15,467 nt of DNA. Origin: JBGPGW01 sp046349515 (GTDB lineage Bacteria > Pseudomonadota > Alphaproteobacteria > CADEGL01). The position numbers were made by a program, and so were the translations under genes. Positions 5,733 through 14,298 of the stretch are shown here, in pieces (positions within the stretch are counted from its first letter, which is position 1; every line of letters begins with the position of its first letter). Where the stretch lies: assembly GCA_046349515.1 (NCBI GenBank), contig JAXMCE010000027.1, positions 1 through 15,467 of the forward strand, in the 5' to 3' direction. The notes beneath the pieces are model-generated. The model was not told the DNA's origin. It made no database searches and was given only the letters and a program-made list of their open reading frames with translations.

Positions 5733-7229
5733 ATGAGCCAGACCGTCACACCGTTCCCCAACAGCCGGGACGACGCCACCACCTATCGCACGCCGCCGCA
5801 CAACTTCGAAGCCGAGATGGCGCTCTTGGGCGCCATCCTCACCAACAACCGCGCCTACGAGAAAGTCTCGGAGTTCCTCCTGCCCGAGCATTTCGCGGAC
5901 GCGGTGCACGGCCGCATCTTCGCGGCCGCGTCCCGGCTCATCGAGATGGGCCAGATCGCGGACCCCGTGACCCTCAAGAATTTCTTCGAGACCGACGGCA
6001 ACCTCGACCAGATCGGCGGGACGCAGTACCTCGCGCGCCTCGCGGCCTCGGTCGCGACGCTCGCCAACGCCGGCGACTACGGGCGCACGATCTACGACCG
6101 CTTCCTCCGCCGCCAGCTCATCGCCATCGCCGAGGACACGGCCGATCGCGCCTACGACTACGACATCTCTGTCAATGCGACGAACCAGATCGAGCTGGCC
6201 GAACAGGCTCTGTTCGAGCTCGCGACCTCCGGCCAGTACGGCCAGGGCTTCCGGCCCTTCAAGAGCGTGCTCACGAACGCTGTGCAGATCGCCGAGGCCG
6301 CCTACAAGCGCGAAGGCCGGACGACGGGGGTCTCGACCGGCTTCACGGGCCTCGACGCCCTCCTGGGCGGTCTCCACAAGGCGGAGCTGATCGTGCTCGC
6401 GGGCCGTCCCTCCATGGGCAAGAGCGCGCTCGCGACCAACATGGCCTTCCATGCGGCGCGCAGCTACCGGGAGGAGCCGGACGGGACAGGCGGCCGGCGC
6501 GCGGTCGATGGAGCGGTCGTCGGCCTCTTCTCGCTCGAGATGTCGGCCGAGGAGCTGGGCACGCGCATCCTCTCGGAAGAGTCCAGGATCCCCTCCCACA
6601 AGATCCGCAAGGGCGAGCTCGGCCCGAACGATTTCCCGGCCATCGTCACGGCGTCCCAGACGCTCTCGAAGGTGCCGCTCTTCATCGACGACACGGCCGC
6701 CCTTTCCGTCTCCGCCATGCGGACGCGCGCCCGGCGCCTGAAGCGCCAGCACGGCCTTTCGCTCATCGTCGTCGACTATCTCCAGCTCCTGCGGCCCACG
6801 ATCGACAGCCGGCCCGAAAGCCGCGTCCAGGAAATCTCGGAGATCACCCGCGCGCTCAAGGCGCTCGCCAAGGAGCTCGACGTGCCGGTCTTGGCACTCT
6901 CCCAGCTTTCCCGCGCGCCCGAGCAGCGCGAAGACAAGCGCCCGCAGCTGGCCGACCTCCGCGAATCGGGCACGATCGAGCAGGACGCCGACGTCGTGAT
7001 GTTCGTCTACCGCGAGGAATACTACCTCCAACGCCAGCGCCCGCCCGAAGGGACGGACAAGCACGACGAATGGGCGGCCCAGATGGACAAGGTCCACAAT
7101 CTCGCGGAAATCATCGTGGCCAAGCAGCGCAACGGTCCGACCAATACGGTCAAACTGTTCTTCCGTCCGGAGCTGACCAAGTTCGAGGACTACCAGGCCG
7201 AAGATCATCTGCCCGACCATCCGTCCTAG
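5733..7229 (+). CDS. dnaB: Replicative DNA helicase DnaB
   Basis: Hexameric ATP-driven helicase that unwinds DNA at the replication fork and recruits primase. The 498 residues are in the family range and show no intein or break. Seen: N-terminal DnaB domain (PPHNFEAEMALLGAIL at 21-36), the linker, then the RecA-like domain with Walker A GRPSMGKS (224-231), catalytic Glu269 in FSLEMS, Walker B VVDYLQLL (346-353), Gln391 in SQLSR and LRESGTIEQDAD (409-420) with the conserved Arg410. Residues about 244-260 are a small Gly/Arg-containing insertion between Walker A and FSLEMS. The ATG has only a weak GTGGA upstream, but the protein start fits the family. alr follows after 7 bp, suggesting one transcript. 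Confidence 0.98.
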   Translation: MSQTVTPFPNSRDDATTYRTPPHNFEAEMALLGAILTNNRAYEKVSEFLLPEHFADAVHGRIFAAASRLIEMGQIADPVTLKNFFETDGNLDQIGGTQYLARLAASVATLANAGDYGRTIYDRFLRRQLIAIAEDTADRAYDYDISVNATNQIELAEQALFELATSGQYGQGFRPFKSVLTNAVQIAEAAYKREGRTTGVSTGFTGLDALLGGLHKAELIVLAGRPSMGKSALATNMAFHAARSYREEPDGTGGRRAVDGAVVGLFSLEMSAEELGTRILSEESRIPSHKIRKGELGPNDFPAIVTASQTLSKVPLFIDDTAALSVSAMRTRARRLKRQHGLSLIVVDYLQLLRPTIDSRPESRVQEISEITRALKALAKELDVPVLALSQLSRAPEQREDKRPQLADLRESGTIEQDADVVMFVYREEYYLQRQRPPEGTDKHDEWAAQMDKVHNLAEIIVAKQRNGPTNTVKLFFRPELTKFEDYQAEDHLPDHPS

Positions 7230-7236
7230 GGTTCCG

Positions 7237-8340
7237 ATGGTCGACAGCCACGGCTCGGGAGCGATCCTCACCATCGATGTCGGCGCCGTCGTCGCCAACT
7301 ATCGGACGCTCCAGGCGCGCCTTGGACCTGTCCCCTGCGCCGCCGTGGTCAAGGCCGATGCCTACGGGCTTGGCCTCGCGGAGGTCGCACCCGCCCTCGC
7401 GGCCGCGGGCTGCACGACGTTCTTCGTCGCCCATCTCGGGGAAGGCGTGGCGCTCCGCGCGCACCTGCCGAGCCCGGAGATCTTCGTCCTCAACGGGCCC
7501 GGCGAGGGTGAGGAGCGGATCTTCGAGGCCCACGACCTGGCGCCGGCCCTCAATTCCCTCGTCCAGATCGACCGCTGGGCGCGGTTCTGCCGCGAGCGTG
7601 GCAGCCGCGCCGCCATCCTCCACATCGACACGGGCATGTCGCGCCTGGGCCTGCCGGAGGACGAAGTCGAGCGGCTCGCCGGCGATCCCGGCCGGCTCGG
7701 CGGGATCGACCTCCGCTACGTGATGACCCACCTCGCCTGCCCGGAGGAATCGAACCACCCGATGAACGAGGCGCAGCTTGCGGCGTTCAACGCCGTGCGC
7801 GCGCGGCTGCCGAAGATGCGCGCTTCGCTCGCCGCCTCTTCGGCGATCTTCCTCGGACCGCGCTACCACTTCGATCTCGCGCGTCCGGGCGTCGCGCTCT
7901 ACGGCGCCAACCCCACGCCCGACCGGCCCAATCCCATGCGCCCCACGATCACGCTCGAGGCGCCGATCCTCCAGCTCCGCGAGATTGACCCGCCCCGGAC
8001 GGTTGGCTACGGTGCCGCCCACCGCGTCGCCCGGAGGACCAAAATCGCAACGATCGCAATCGGTTACGCGGACGGATATCTGCGGTCGCTGAGCGGGCGC
8101 GGCCTCTGCCATATCGCTGGCCATAGGGTGCCTGTGGTCGGGCGCGTCTCCATGGACCTCACCACCCTCGACGTGACCGAAGTTCCGGCCAGCCTGATCG
8201 AACCGGGCCGCCTCGTCGAAGTCGTGGGCCCCAATCACCCGGTCGACGCCGTGGCGGAGGAAGCGGGCACCATCGCCTACGAGATTCTCACGGGCCTCGG
8301 CAGCCGCTACCGGCGCCGCTACGTGCGCGGGGACGCGTGA
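7237..8340 (+). CDS. alr: Alanine racemase
   Basis: PLP enzyme interconverting L- and D-alanine, providing D-alanine for peptidoglycan. The 367 residues match the family. Seen: PLP-lysine motif AVVKADAYGLG with Lys39, the HIDTGMSRLGL strand (129-139) with Arg136, the PLP-phosphate region ASSAIFLGP (200-208), HFDLARPGVALYG (211-223), the second catalytic base Tyr258 in VGYGAAHRV, and GRVSMDLTTLDV near the C-terminus. All catalytic elements are present. It begins 7 bp after dnaB, and its TGA overlaps the GTG start of the next gene (GTGA), so it is probably translationally coupled to the lipid-transport genes. Confidence 0.97.
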   Translation: MVDSHGSGAILTIDVGAVVANYRTLQARLGPVPCAAVVKADAYGLGLAEVAPALAAAGCTTFFVAHLGEGVALRAHLPSPEIFVLNGPGEGEERIFEAHDLAPALNSLVQIDRWARFCRERGSRAAILHIDTGMSRLGLPEDEVERLAGDPGRLGGIDLRYVMTHLACPEESNHPMNEAQLAAFNAVRARLPKMRASLAASSAIFLGPRYHFDLARPGVALYGANPTPDRPNPMRPTITLEAPILQLREIDPPRTVGYGAAHRVARRTKIATIAIGYADGYLRSLSGRGLCHIAGHRVPVVGRVSMDLTTLDVTEVPASLIEPGRLVEVVGPNHPVDAVAEEAGTIAYEILTGLGSRYRRRYVRGDA

Positions 8341-9116
8341 GCGTGCCGATCCTCGCCCCCATCGGACGGGTCGTCCTCGGCTTCCTCGCCGCGGCGGGGC
8401 GCCTCACCGTTTTCGCCCTCCTCGGCCTCTATCACTGCATCCGGCCGCCCTACTATCTCCGGCTCACCGGGCACCAGATGGTCGAGATCGGCTACTACTC
8501 GCTCCCCGTCGTCGGCATGACCGCGATCTTCACGGGCATGGTGCTGGCGCTGCAAAGCTACACGGGCTTCGTGCGCTTCAATGCCGAATCGGCGATCGCG
8601 ACGGTCGTCGTGCTCTCCATGACGCGCGAGCTCGGGCCGGTGCTGGCAGGGCTCATGGTCGCGGGCCGCATCGGCGCCGCCATGGCCGCCGAGATCGGCA
8701 CCATGCGCGTGACCGAGCAGGTCGACGCCCTCGTCACGCTCTCGACCAACCCATTCAAGTACCTGATCGCGCCGCGCCTCCTCGCCGGGCTCCTCATGCT
8801 GCCTTGCCTCGTCGTCGTCGCCGACATCATCGGCGTGTTCGGCGGCTACATCATCAGCATCTACAAGCTCGGCTTCAATCCGGCGACCTACATCAAGAAC
8901 ACGCTCGACTTCATGAAGACGATCGACGTGGTCTCGGGCCTCGTGAAGGCCGCCGCTTTCGGATTCCTCGTGGCGCTCATGGGCTGCTACCACGGCTACC
9001 ACTCGAAGGGCGGCGCCCAGGGCGTGGGCCAGGCGACGACGAACGCGGTCGTCTCCGCCTCGATCCTGATCCTTGCGTTCAACTACATGATCACCGCCCT
9101 CTTCTTCGGCACCTGA
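8337..9116 (+). CDS. mlaE: MlaE-family ABC transporter permease (lipid asymmetry / intermembrane lipid transport)
   Basis: Inner-membrane permease of the MlaFEDB type, which moves phospholipids between inner and outer membranes. The 259 residues match the family. Seen: the signature region RELGPVLAGLMVAGRIGAAM (97-116) followed by the coupling segment EIGTMRVTEQVDAL (119-132), and hydrophobic segments near 12-30, 55-75, 150-175, 203-218 and 235-257. The GTG start at 8337 overlaps the alr stop as GTGA. The stop shares one base with the mlaF start (TGATG). No MCE protein (MlaD), MlaC or MlaB gene is nearby, so substrate and partners rest on family knowledge. The symbol is by family, not proven orthology. 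Confidence 0.92.
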   Translation: MSVPILAPIGRVVLGFLAAAGRLTVFALLGLYHCIRPPYYLRLTGHQMVEIGYYSLPVVGMTAIFTGMVLALQSYTGFVRFNAESAIATVVVLSMTRELGPVLAGLMVAGRIGAAMAAEIGTMRVTEQVDALVTLSTNPFKYLIAPRLLAGLLMLPCLVVVADIIGVFGGYIISIYKLGFNPATYIKNTLDFMKTIDVVSGLVKAAAFGFLVALMGCYHGYHSKGGAQGVGQATTNAVVSASILILAFNYMITALFFGT

Positions 9117-9898
9117 TGGCCATGACGAGCGGCACGCCCAAGATCCGCATCCGCAACCTGCATAAGTCGTTCGGACCCAAGGTCGTGCTCAATGGGCTCG
9201 ACCTCGACATCTGGCCCGGCGAATCCGTCGTGGTGATCGGCGGCTCGGGCACGGGCAAGTCGGTGCTGCTCAAGTGCATTCTGGGCCTTCTCGAGCCGGA
9301 GGACGGCAGCATCACGGTCGACGGCGAGGAGGTCGTCGGCATGCCCACCAAGGAGCGCGAGCGGGTCAACCGCAAGTTCGGCATGCTGTTCCAGGGCGCC
9401 GCCCTCTTCGACAGCCTCTCGGTGTGGGAAAACACGGCTTTCGGCCTCATCCAGGCCAAGGGCATGGCCGCGCACGACGCTCAGCCCATCGCGCTCGCCA
9501 AGCTCGCGCAGGTGGGGCTCGGGCCCGAGGTGGGCCCGCTCTCGCCCGCCGAGCTCTCGGGCGGCATGAAGAAGCGCGTCGGCCTCGCCCGCGCGATCGC
9601 GACCGATCCCGAGATCGTGTTCTTCGACGAGCCCACGACCGGCCTCGATCCCATCATGGGCGACGTCATCAACGACCTCATCGTGAAGACCGTGCGCGAG
9701 CTCGGCGCCACCGCCCTCTCGATCACCCACGACATGGCGAGCGCGCGCAAGATCGCGAACCGCATCGCCATGCTCTACCAGGGCACGATCATCTGGGCCG
9801 GGTCGGTCGCCGAGGTCGACCGCTCGGGCAACGCCTTCGTCGACCAGTTCATCCATGGCCGCGCCGAGGGGCCGATCAAGATGCAGGTCCGGGCTTGA
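9116..9898 (+). CDS. mlaF: MlaF-family ABC transporter ATP-binding protein
   Basis: Cytoplasmic ATPase that powers the MlaE-type permease encoded immediately before it. The 260 residues carry all ABC motifs: Walker A GGSGTGKS (42-49), the Q-loop FQGAALF (Gln93), signature LSGGM (147-151), Walker B IVFFDEPTTGLDP (167-179) with Glu172, and the switch His205 in SITHD. QGAALFDSLSVWEN is typical of the MlaF subfamily. The ATG at 9116 overlaps the permease stop by one base (TGATG); an in-frame ATG at 9122 is the alternative start. The stop overlaps the next gene's TTG. Confidence 0.94.
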   Translation: MAMTSGTPKIRIRNLHKSFGPKVVLNGLDLDIWPGESVVVIGGSGTGKSVLLKCILGLLEPEDGSITVDGEEVVGMPTKERERVNRKFGMLFQGAALFDSLSVWENTAFGLIQAKGMAAHDAQPIALAKLAQVGLGPEVGPLSPAELSGGMKKRVGLARAIATDPEIVFFDEPTTGLDPIMGDVINDLIVKTVRELGATALSITHDMASARKIANRIAMLYQGTIIWAGSVAEVDRSGNAFVDQFIHGRAEGPIKMQVRA

Positions 9899-10749
9899 GC
9901 GCGCGCGCGACGGCCGCGGAACTGTCAACGATCCGACATCGTTTTGCCGAAGACGTGTGCTTTGTTGCCGGCAGCACGTCGGAGCGGATCCGCGCGGCCT
10001 TCGCAACCGTCGCGCGCGAGGACTTCCTCGGGCCGGGACCGTGGCACATCGTTCACCCCTTGGGCGGCTACTGGACGACGGCGGACGACGATCCGCGCCA
10101 CGTCTATCACAATGTCGTCATCGCCATCGACCGGACGCGCGGTCTCAACAACGGCGAGCCGTCGCTCTGGGCACGATACTTCGATGCGCTCGAGCTCGCG
10201 CCCGGCGCGGCCGTGCTCCATGTCGGCTGCGGCACGGGCTATTACAGCGCGATCCTGTCCGAGATCGTCGGCCCCGACGGGCGCGTGCTTGCCGTCGAGA
10301 TCGACAAGGAGCTGGCGTCCCGCGCGCGCGACGCCCTCGGCCGCTATCGCCGGATCGACGTGCGGCATGCCGACGGCTCGAGCCTCAGTGAGAGGGAGAT
10401 GGACGCGGTCATCATCAGTGCCGGCGCCACCCATGTCCTGCCCCAATGGCTCGACGCGCTCAGCGAAGGCGGACGTCTCGCCGTGCCTTTGACGACCGAT
10501 CGTCGAGGCGGCCTCACGCTCCTCGTCACCCGTCGCGGCGAACGGTACGCCGCGCGGAGCATTGGCTGGATCGGGATCTTTTCCTGCGCCGGCGGACGGA
10601 ACGCCGAAGCCGAGGCACGGCTTGCCGCCGCGATCGGCAAGGGGCACATGGACATGATCCAGTCGTTCCGGCGCGATTCCCATGCCGCCGACGGGGCTTG
10701 CTGGCTGCACGGCCCGGAGACGTGCGTCTCCATGCGGCCGGTTCATTAG
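9895..10749 (+). CDS. Divergent protein-L-isoaspartate O-methyltransferase-like SAM methyltransferase
   Basis: A class I SAM-dependent methyltransferase of 284 residues resembling protein-isoaspartate repair methyltransferases but divergent. Seen: N-terminal VAREDFLGPGPW (39-50), as in the VPREDFV region of PIMT; SAM motif VLHVGCGTGYYSAIL (107-121); VLAVEID (about 129-135); and ISAGATHVLPQWLDAL, which matches the later PIMT motif with a leucine/proline-containing strand. The classical PIMT substrate motif (GQTIS-type) is replaced by LNNGEPS, and the C-terminal ~70 residues are not typical, so its substrate is unknown. I chose the TTG at 9895 because it overlaps the mlaF stop as TTGA, continuing the coupling seen upstream, and AGG lies 7 bases before it. 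No ATG start is available before the conserved region; a GTG at 9955 would remove part of the N-terminus. Confidence 0.78.
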   Translation: MSARATAAELSTIRHRFAEDVCFVAGSTSERIRAAFATVAREDFLGPGPWHIVHPLGGYWTTADDDPRHVYHNVVIAIDRTRGLNNGEPSLWARYFDALELAPGAAVLHVGCGTGYYSAILSEIVGPDGRVLAVEIDKELASRARDALGRYRRIDVRHADGSSLSEREMDAVIISAGATHVLPQWLDALSEGGRLAVPLTTDRRGGLTLLVTRRGERYAARSIGWIGIFSCAGGRNAEAEARLAAAIGKGHMDMIQSFRRDSHAADGACWLHGPETCVSMRPVH

Positions 10750-10762
10750 GACAGGAGTGACC

Positions 10763-12181
10763 GTGGCGCGACCGGCCCCACGCTATGTCTGTCAGCAATG
10801 CGGCACGGTCTTCCGCAAATGGGTGGGCCGCTGCGAATCCTGCGGTGGCTGGAACTCGGTCGTCGAGGAAGCGGTGCCCCAGCGAAGCCCCGGCGGCTTG
10901 AAGCCGGCCCGCGGGACAGCGGGTGCCCCCGTGCTCGTCTTCGAGGACTTCAAGGGCGCGACGAGCGACGTGCCGCGGCTCGCGACGGGCATCGCCGAGT
11001 TCGACCGCGTGACGGGCGGCGGGCTGGTGCCGGGCTCGGCCCTCCTCGTCGGCGGCGATCCCGGCATCGGCAAGTCGACGCTCCTCCTCCAGATCACCGG
11101 TGCGCTCGCCAAGCGCGGCACGGAATGCGCCTACATCTCGGGCGAGGAGGCCGTCGACCAGATCCGCATGCGCGCCCATCGCCTGGGCCTGAGCCAGGCG
11201 CCGGTGGCGCTCGCCGCGGCGACCGACATCCGCGAGATCGCGGCGACGCTCGACCGCGCCGATGGTCCCCGCGTCGTCGTCATCGATTCGATCCAGACCA
11301 TGTTCGTCGACAACCTCGAATCGGCGCCCGGCACGGTCGCCCAGGTGCGGGGTGCGGCGCAGGAGCTCATCCGCCTCGCGAAGAGCCGCGGCTTCAGCAT
11401 CCTCCTCGTCGGCCACGTCACCAAGGAAGGCGTCATCGCCGGCCCCAAGGTGCTCGAGCACATGGTGGACACGGTGCTCTACTTCGAGGGCGAGCGCGGC
11501 CACCAGTTCCGCATCCTGCGCACGGTCAAGAACCGCTTCGGACCGTCCGATGAAATCGGCGTCTTCGAGATGACCGACGCGGGCCTGGTCGAGGTGCCGA
11601 ACCCCTCGGCCCTCTTCCTTTCCGAGCGCCAGCACGGCGAAGACAGCGTGAGCGGCTCGGCCGTCTTCGCCGGGATCGAGGGGACGCGGCCCGTGCTCGT
11701 CGAGATCCAGGCGCTCGTGGCGCCGACCGCCTTCGCGACACCGCGCCGCGCCGTCGTCGGCTGGGACTCGGCGCGCCTTGCCATGGTGCTCGCGGTGCTC
11801 GAGGCGCGCTGCGGCCTCTCGCTCGCCGGGCGCGATGTCTATTTGAACGTCGCGGGCGGGCTCAAGGTCTCGGAGCCGGCGGCCGATCTCGCGGTCGCGG
11901 CGGCGCTCGTCTCCTCCGTCACGGGCACGCCCATGCCGGCCGAGACGGTCGCCTTCGGCGAGATCGGCCTCGGCGGTGAGGTGCGGGCCGTCAGCCAGGC
12001 CGATGCGCGCCTCAAGGAGGCGGCCAAGCTCGGCTTCAGCCGCGCGCTCGTGCCGCGCCGCCGGAAAGAAGGCCCCCGGCCCGACGGCATCCAGTTGCGG
12101 GAGATCGCACGGCTTGCCGACCTCGTTGGCCTGTTCGACGCGGATCAGCAGGCGCCGCGCCGCGGCGGGTCCCGGCCATGA
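10763..12181 (+). CDS. radA: DNA repair protein RadA
   Basis: RecA-like ATPase that promotes branch migration and processing of recombination intermediates. The 472 residues match the family (~455). Seen: N-terminal zinc finger Cys10-x2-Cys13 ... Cys24-x2-Cys27, Walker A GGDPGIGKS (97-105), Walker B VVVIDSIQ (171-178), the RadA-specific KNRFG (256-260), and a C-terminal Lon-protease-like domain (NVAGGLKVSEPAADLAVAAA, then FGEIGLGGEVRAVSQADARL). The GTG at 10763 was chosen because CAGGAG lies 5 bases upstream and the product starts MARPAPRYVCQQCG, as RadA does. Another GTG at 10757 falls inside that Shine-Dalgarno. It begins 13 bp after the methyltransferase stop and overlaps cvpA as ATGA. Confidence 0.98.
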   Translation: MARPAPRYVCQQCGTVFRKWVGRCESCGGWNSVVEEAVPQRSPGGLKPARGTAGAPVLVFEDFKGATSDVPRLATGIAEFDRVTGGGLVPGSALLVGGDPGIGKSTLLLQITGALAKRGTECAYISGEEAVDQIRMRAHRLGLSQAPVALAAATDIREIAATLDRADGPRVVVIDSIQTMFVDNLESAPGTVAQVRGAAQELIRLAKSRGFSILLVGHVTKEGVIAGPKVLEHMVDTVLYFEGERGHQFRILRTVKNRFGPSDEIGVFEMTDAGLVEVPNPSALFLSERQHGEDSVSGSAVFAGIEGTRPVLVEIQALVAPTAFATPRRAVVGWDSARLAMVLAVLEARCGLSLAGRDVYLNVAGGLKVSEPAADLAVAAALVSSVTGTPMPAETVAFGEIGLGGEVRAVSQADARLKEAAKLGFSRALVPRRRKEGPRPDGIQLREIARLADLVGLFDADQQAPRRGGSRP

Positions 12182-12774
12182 GCGGCCTCGCCCTCACCTC
12201 CGCCGACTACGTGGTCTTCGGCGTGCTCGCGATCTCGGCGCTCTTCGCCTTCAGCCGGGGATTCGTCCGCGAGATGGCCTCGATCGGCACCTGGGTCGGC
12301 GCGGCGTTCGCGGCTCTCTACGGATTCACCAAGCTCCGCGCGCTCGCGCACCGCTTCATCCATCCCGACTGGCTCGCGGACATCGGAACGGCGCTGGGCC
12401 TCTTCTTCCTGGCCTTCATCGCCATCTCGCTCGTCACGCGTCCCATCCTGGCCCGCATCGAGACCAGCGAATTGCGCGGCATCGACCGGCTCTTGGGGCT
12501 TCTCTTCGGCTTCGTGCGGGGCGCCATCCTCATCAGCCTGGCCTTCCTCATGGTGAGCTGGCTCATTCCTGCCGACGACATGCCGCTCTGGGTCAAGAAG
12601 GCGCGCACCTTGCCCTATGTGGAACAAGGTGCGGCGACGCTCCGTGCGCTGGCCCCCCGCGCCTCCGATGCGATCCATCCAGGCGGCGCGAAAGGCGCTG
12701 CACCGGGAGAGGAGAAAGGCTATAAGACGGAGGAACGCCAGGAGATGGATCGGCTGTTACAGACCAACCAATAA
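12178..12774 (+). CDS. cvpA: CvpA family membrane protein
   Basis: Small inner-membrane protein of the CvpA family, named for colicin V production and linked to envelope stress or purine-gene regions; the molecular role is unsettled. The 198 residues show about four hydrophobic segments (11-26, 34-51, 68-87, 104-130), the conserved SRGFVRE (26-32) and GIDRLLGLLFGFVRG (101-115), then a hydrophilic, charged C-terminus. The ATG overlaps the radA stop (ATGA), and purF follows 16 bp later, the classic cvpA-purF pairing. Confidence 0.95.
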   Translation: MSGLALTSADYVVFGVLAISALFAFSRGFVREMASIGTWVGAAFAALYGFTKLRALAHRFIHPDWLADIGTALGLFFLAFIAISLVTRPILARIETSELRGIDRLLGLLFGFVRGAILISLAFLMVSWLIPADDMPLWVKKARTLPYVEQGAATLRALAPRASDAIHPGGAKGAAPGEEKGYKTEERQEMDRLLQTNQ

Positions 12775-12790
12775 GAGACGCCGCCGCTCG

Positions 12791-14245
12791 ATGCTGACAA
12801 CACACCCCTACGACGACGACCACCTCCGCGAGGAGTGTGGCCTGTTCGGCATTTCCGGCCATCCGGACGCGGCGGCCCTCACGACCCTCGGCCTCCATGC
12901 GCTTCAGCACCGCGGGCAGGAGGCCGCCGGCATCGTCAGCTATGACGGCGAGCAGTTCCACAGCCACCGCGCGCTCGGCCTCGTGGGCGACATCTTCGGC
13001 TCGGAGGCGGTGATCCGCCGCTTGGGCGGCCCGGTCGCGCTCGGCCATGTGCGCTATTCGACCGCGGGCGACACGGTCGTGCGCAACATCCAGCCGCTCT
13101 TCATCGATTTCGAGTTCGGCGGCCTGGCGCTCGCCCACAACGGCAACCTCACCAACGCGATCTCGCTCCGCCGCGAGCTCGTCCGGCGCGGCTCCATCTT
13201 CCAGTCCACGACCGACACCGAGGTCATCTGCCACCTCGTCGCGACGAGCGCCAAGCACAAGCTGCTCGACCGCATGGTCGATGCGCTCCGCCAGATCGAA
13301 GGCGCGTACTCGCTGGTCGCGCTCTCGCGGAAGAAGCTGATCGGGCTCCGCGATCCTCTGGGCGTGCGGCCGCTCATCCTGGGCCGGCTCGACAATGCCC
13401 ATATCCTCACCTCGGAGACCTGCGCCCTCGACATCATCGGCGCCGAGTTCGTGCGCGACGTCGAGCCCGGCGAGATCGTGGTCATCGACGAATCAGGCGT
13501 GCAGAGCTTCCAGCCCTTCCCCCAGCAGCGCCGGCGGTTCTGCATCTTCGAATACATCTACTTCGCGCGTCCCGACAGCATCGTCGAGGGAAGCAACGTC
13601 TACGAGGCGCGGAAGCGCATCGGCGCCGAGCTCGCACGCGAGGCGCCGGTCGCGGCCGACGTGGTCGTGCCGGTGCCGGATTCGGGCGTGCCGGCGGCGC
13701 TCGGCTTTGCCGCCGCCGCGGGCCTGCCCTTCGAATACGGCATCATCCGCAACCACTATGTCGGGCGCACCTTCATCGAGCCCGAAGACCGCATCCGCCA
13801 CCTGGGCGTGAAGCTGAAGCACAACGCCAACCGCGCGCACATCGAGGGCCGGCGCGTGGTGCTGGTCGACGATTCGATCGTGCGCGGGACGACCTCGCGG
13901 AAGATCGTCGAGATGGTGCGGAGCGCCGGCGCACGCGAAGTCCACATGCGCATCTCGAGCCCGCCGACGACCCATTCCTGCTTCTACGGCATCGACACGC
14001 CCGAACGCGACCAGCTCCTTGCGGCCCAGAACGACGTCGCGGAAATGGCGCGCCTCATCGGCGTCGACAGCCTGGCCTTCATCTCGATCGACGGCCTCTA
14101 CCGCGCCATGGGCCAGCGCCAGCGCAACGCGCTGGCACCGCAATTCTGCGATGCGTGCTTCACGGGCGACTATCCGACAGCACTGACCGACATGACGGAT
14201 GGCGTCGGCGGACAGCAGCTTTCGCTCCTCGCCGAAATTGCCTGA
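12791..14245 (+). CDS. purF: Amidophosphoribosyltransferase PurF
   Basis: Catalyses the committed step of de novo purine synthesis, forming phosphoribosylamine from PRPP and glutamine. The 484-residue product has a short propeptide MLTTHPYDDDHLREE removed to expose the nucleophile Cys16 (CGLFGI), the Ntn glutaminase domain (LQHRGQEAAGI, HNGNLTN), and the PRTase domain with the PRPP loop VVLVDDSIVRGTT (356-368). Cys251, Cys397, Cys453 and Cys456 stand where the iron-sulfur ligands of the Bacillus-type enzyme lie, so it is predicted to be the [4Fe-4S], propeptide-processed form. The ATG at 12791 was chosen because the residues before it are not PurF-like; its Shine-Dalgarno is weak (AAGAGA, distant). 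It follows cvpA by 16 bp. Confidence 0.98.
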   Translation: MLTTHPYDDDHLREECGLFGISGHPDAAALTTLGLHALQHRGQEAAGIVSYDGEQFHSHRALGLVGDIFGSEAVIRRLGGPVALGHVRYSTAGDTVVRNIQPLFIDFEFGGLALAHNGNLTNAISLRRELVRRGSIFQSTTDTEVICHLVATSAKHKLLDRMVDALRQIEGAYSLVALSRKKLIGLRDPLGVRPLILGRLDNAHILTSETCALDIIGAEFVRDVEPGEIVVIDESGVQSFQPFPQQRRRFCIFEYIYFARPDSIVEGSNVYEARKRIGAELAREAPVAADVVVPVPDSGVPAALGFAAAAGLPFEYGIIRNHYVGRTFIEPEDRIRHLGVKLKHNANRAHIEGRRVVLVDDSIVRGTTSRKIVEMVRSAGAREVHMRISSPPTTHSCFYGIDTPERDQLLAAQNDVAEMARLIGVDSLAFISIDGLYRAMGQRQRNALAPQFCDACFTGDYPTALTDMTDGVGGQQLSLLAEIA

Positions 14246-14298
14246 GCGGTGCCGATGCCGGCGCACGGGTCGGCGCACGCGACGCTGAGGACGCAACC

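Noticed and set aside
5718..7298. Long open frame antisense to dnaB (526 codons)
   Set aside because: It mirrors dnaB codons in GC-rich DNA, has repetitive Arg/Glu/Val/Leu-rich composition, no recognisable domain, and dnaB fully explains the region.
7150..8238. Long antisense open frame across alr
   Set aside because: The alr frame carries every catalytic motif; the antisense frame shows none and runs into the dnaB end.
9274..9894. Upstream extension of the methyltransferase frame inside mlaF
   Set aside because: The residues are Arg/Ala/His-rich shadow of mlaF; recognisable protein begins after the TTG at 9895.
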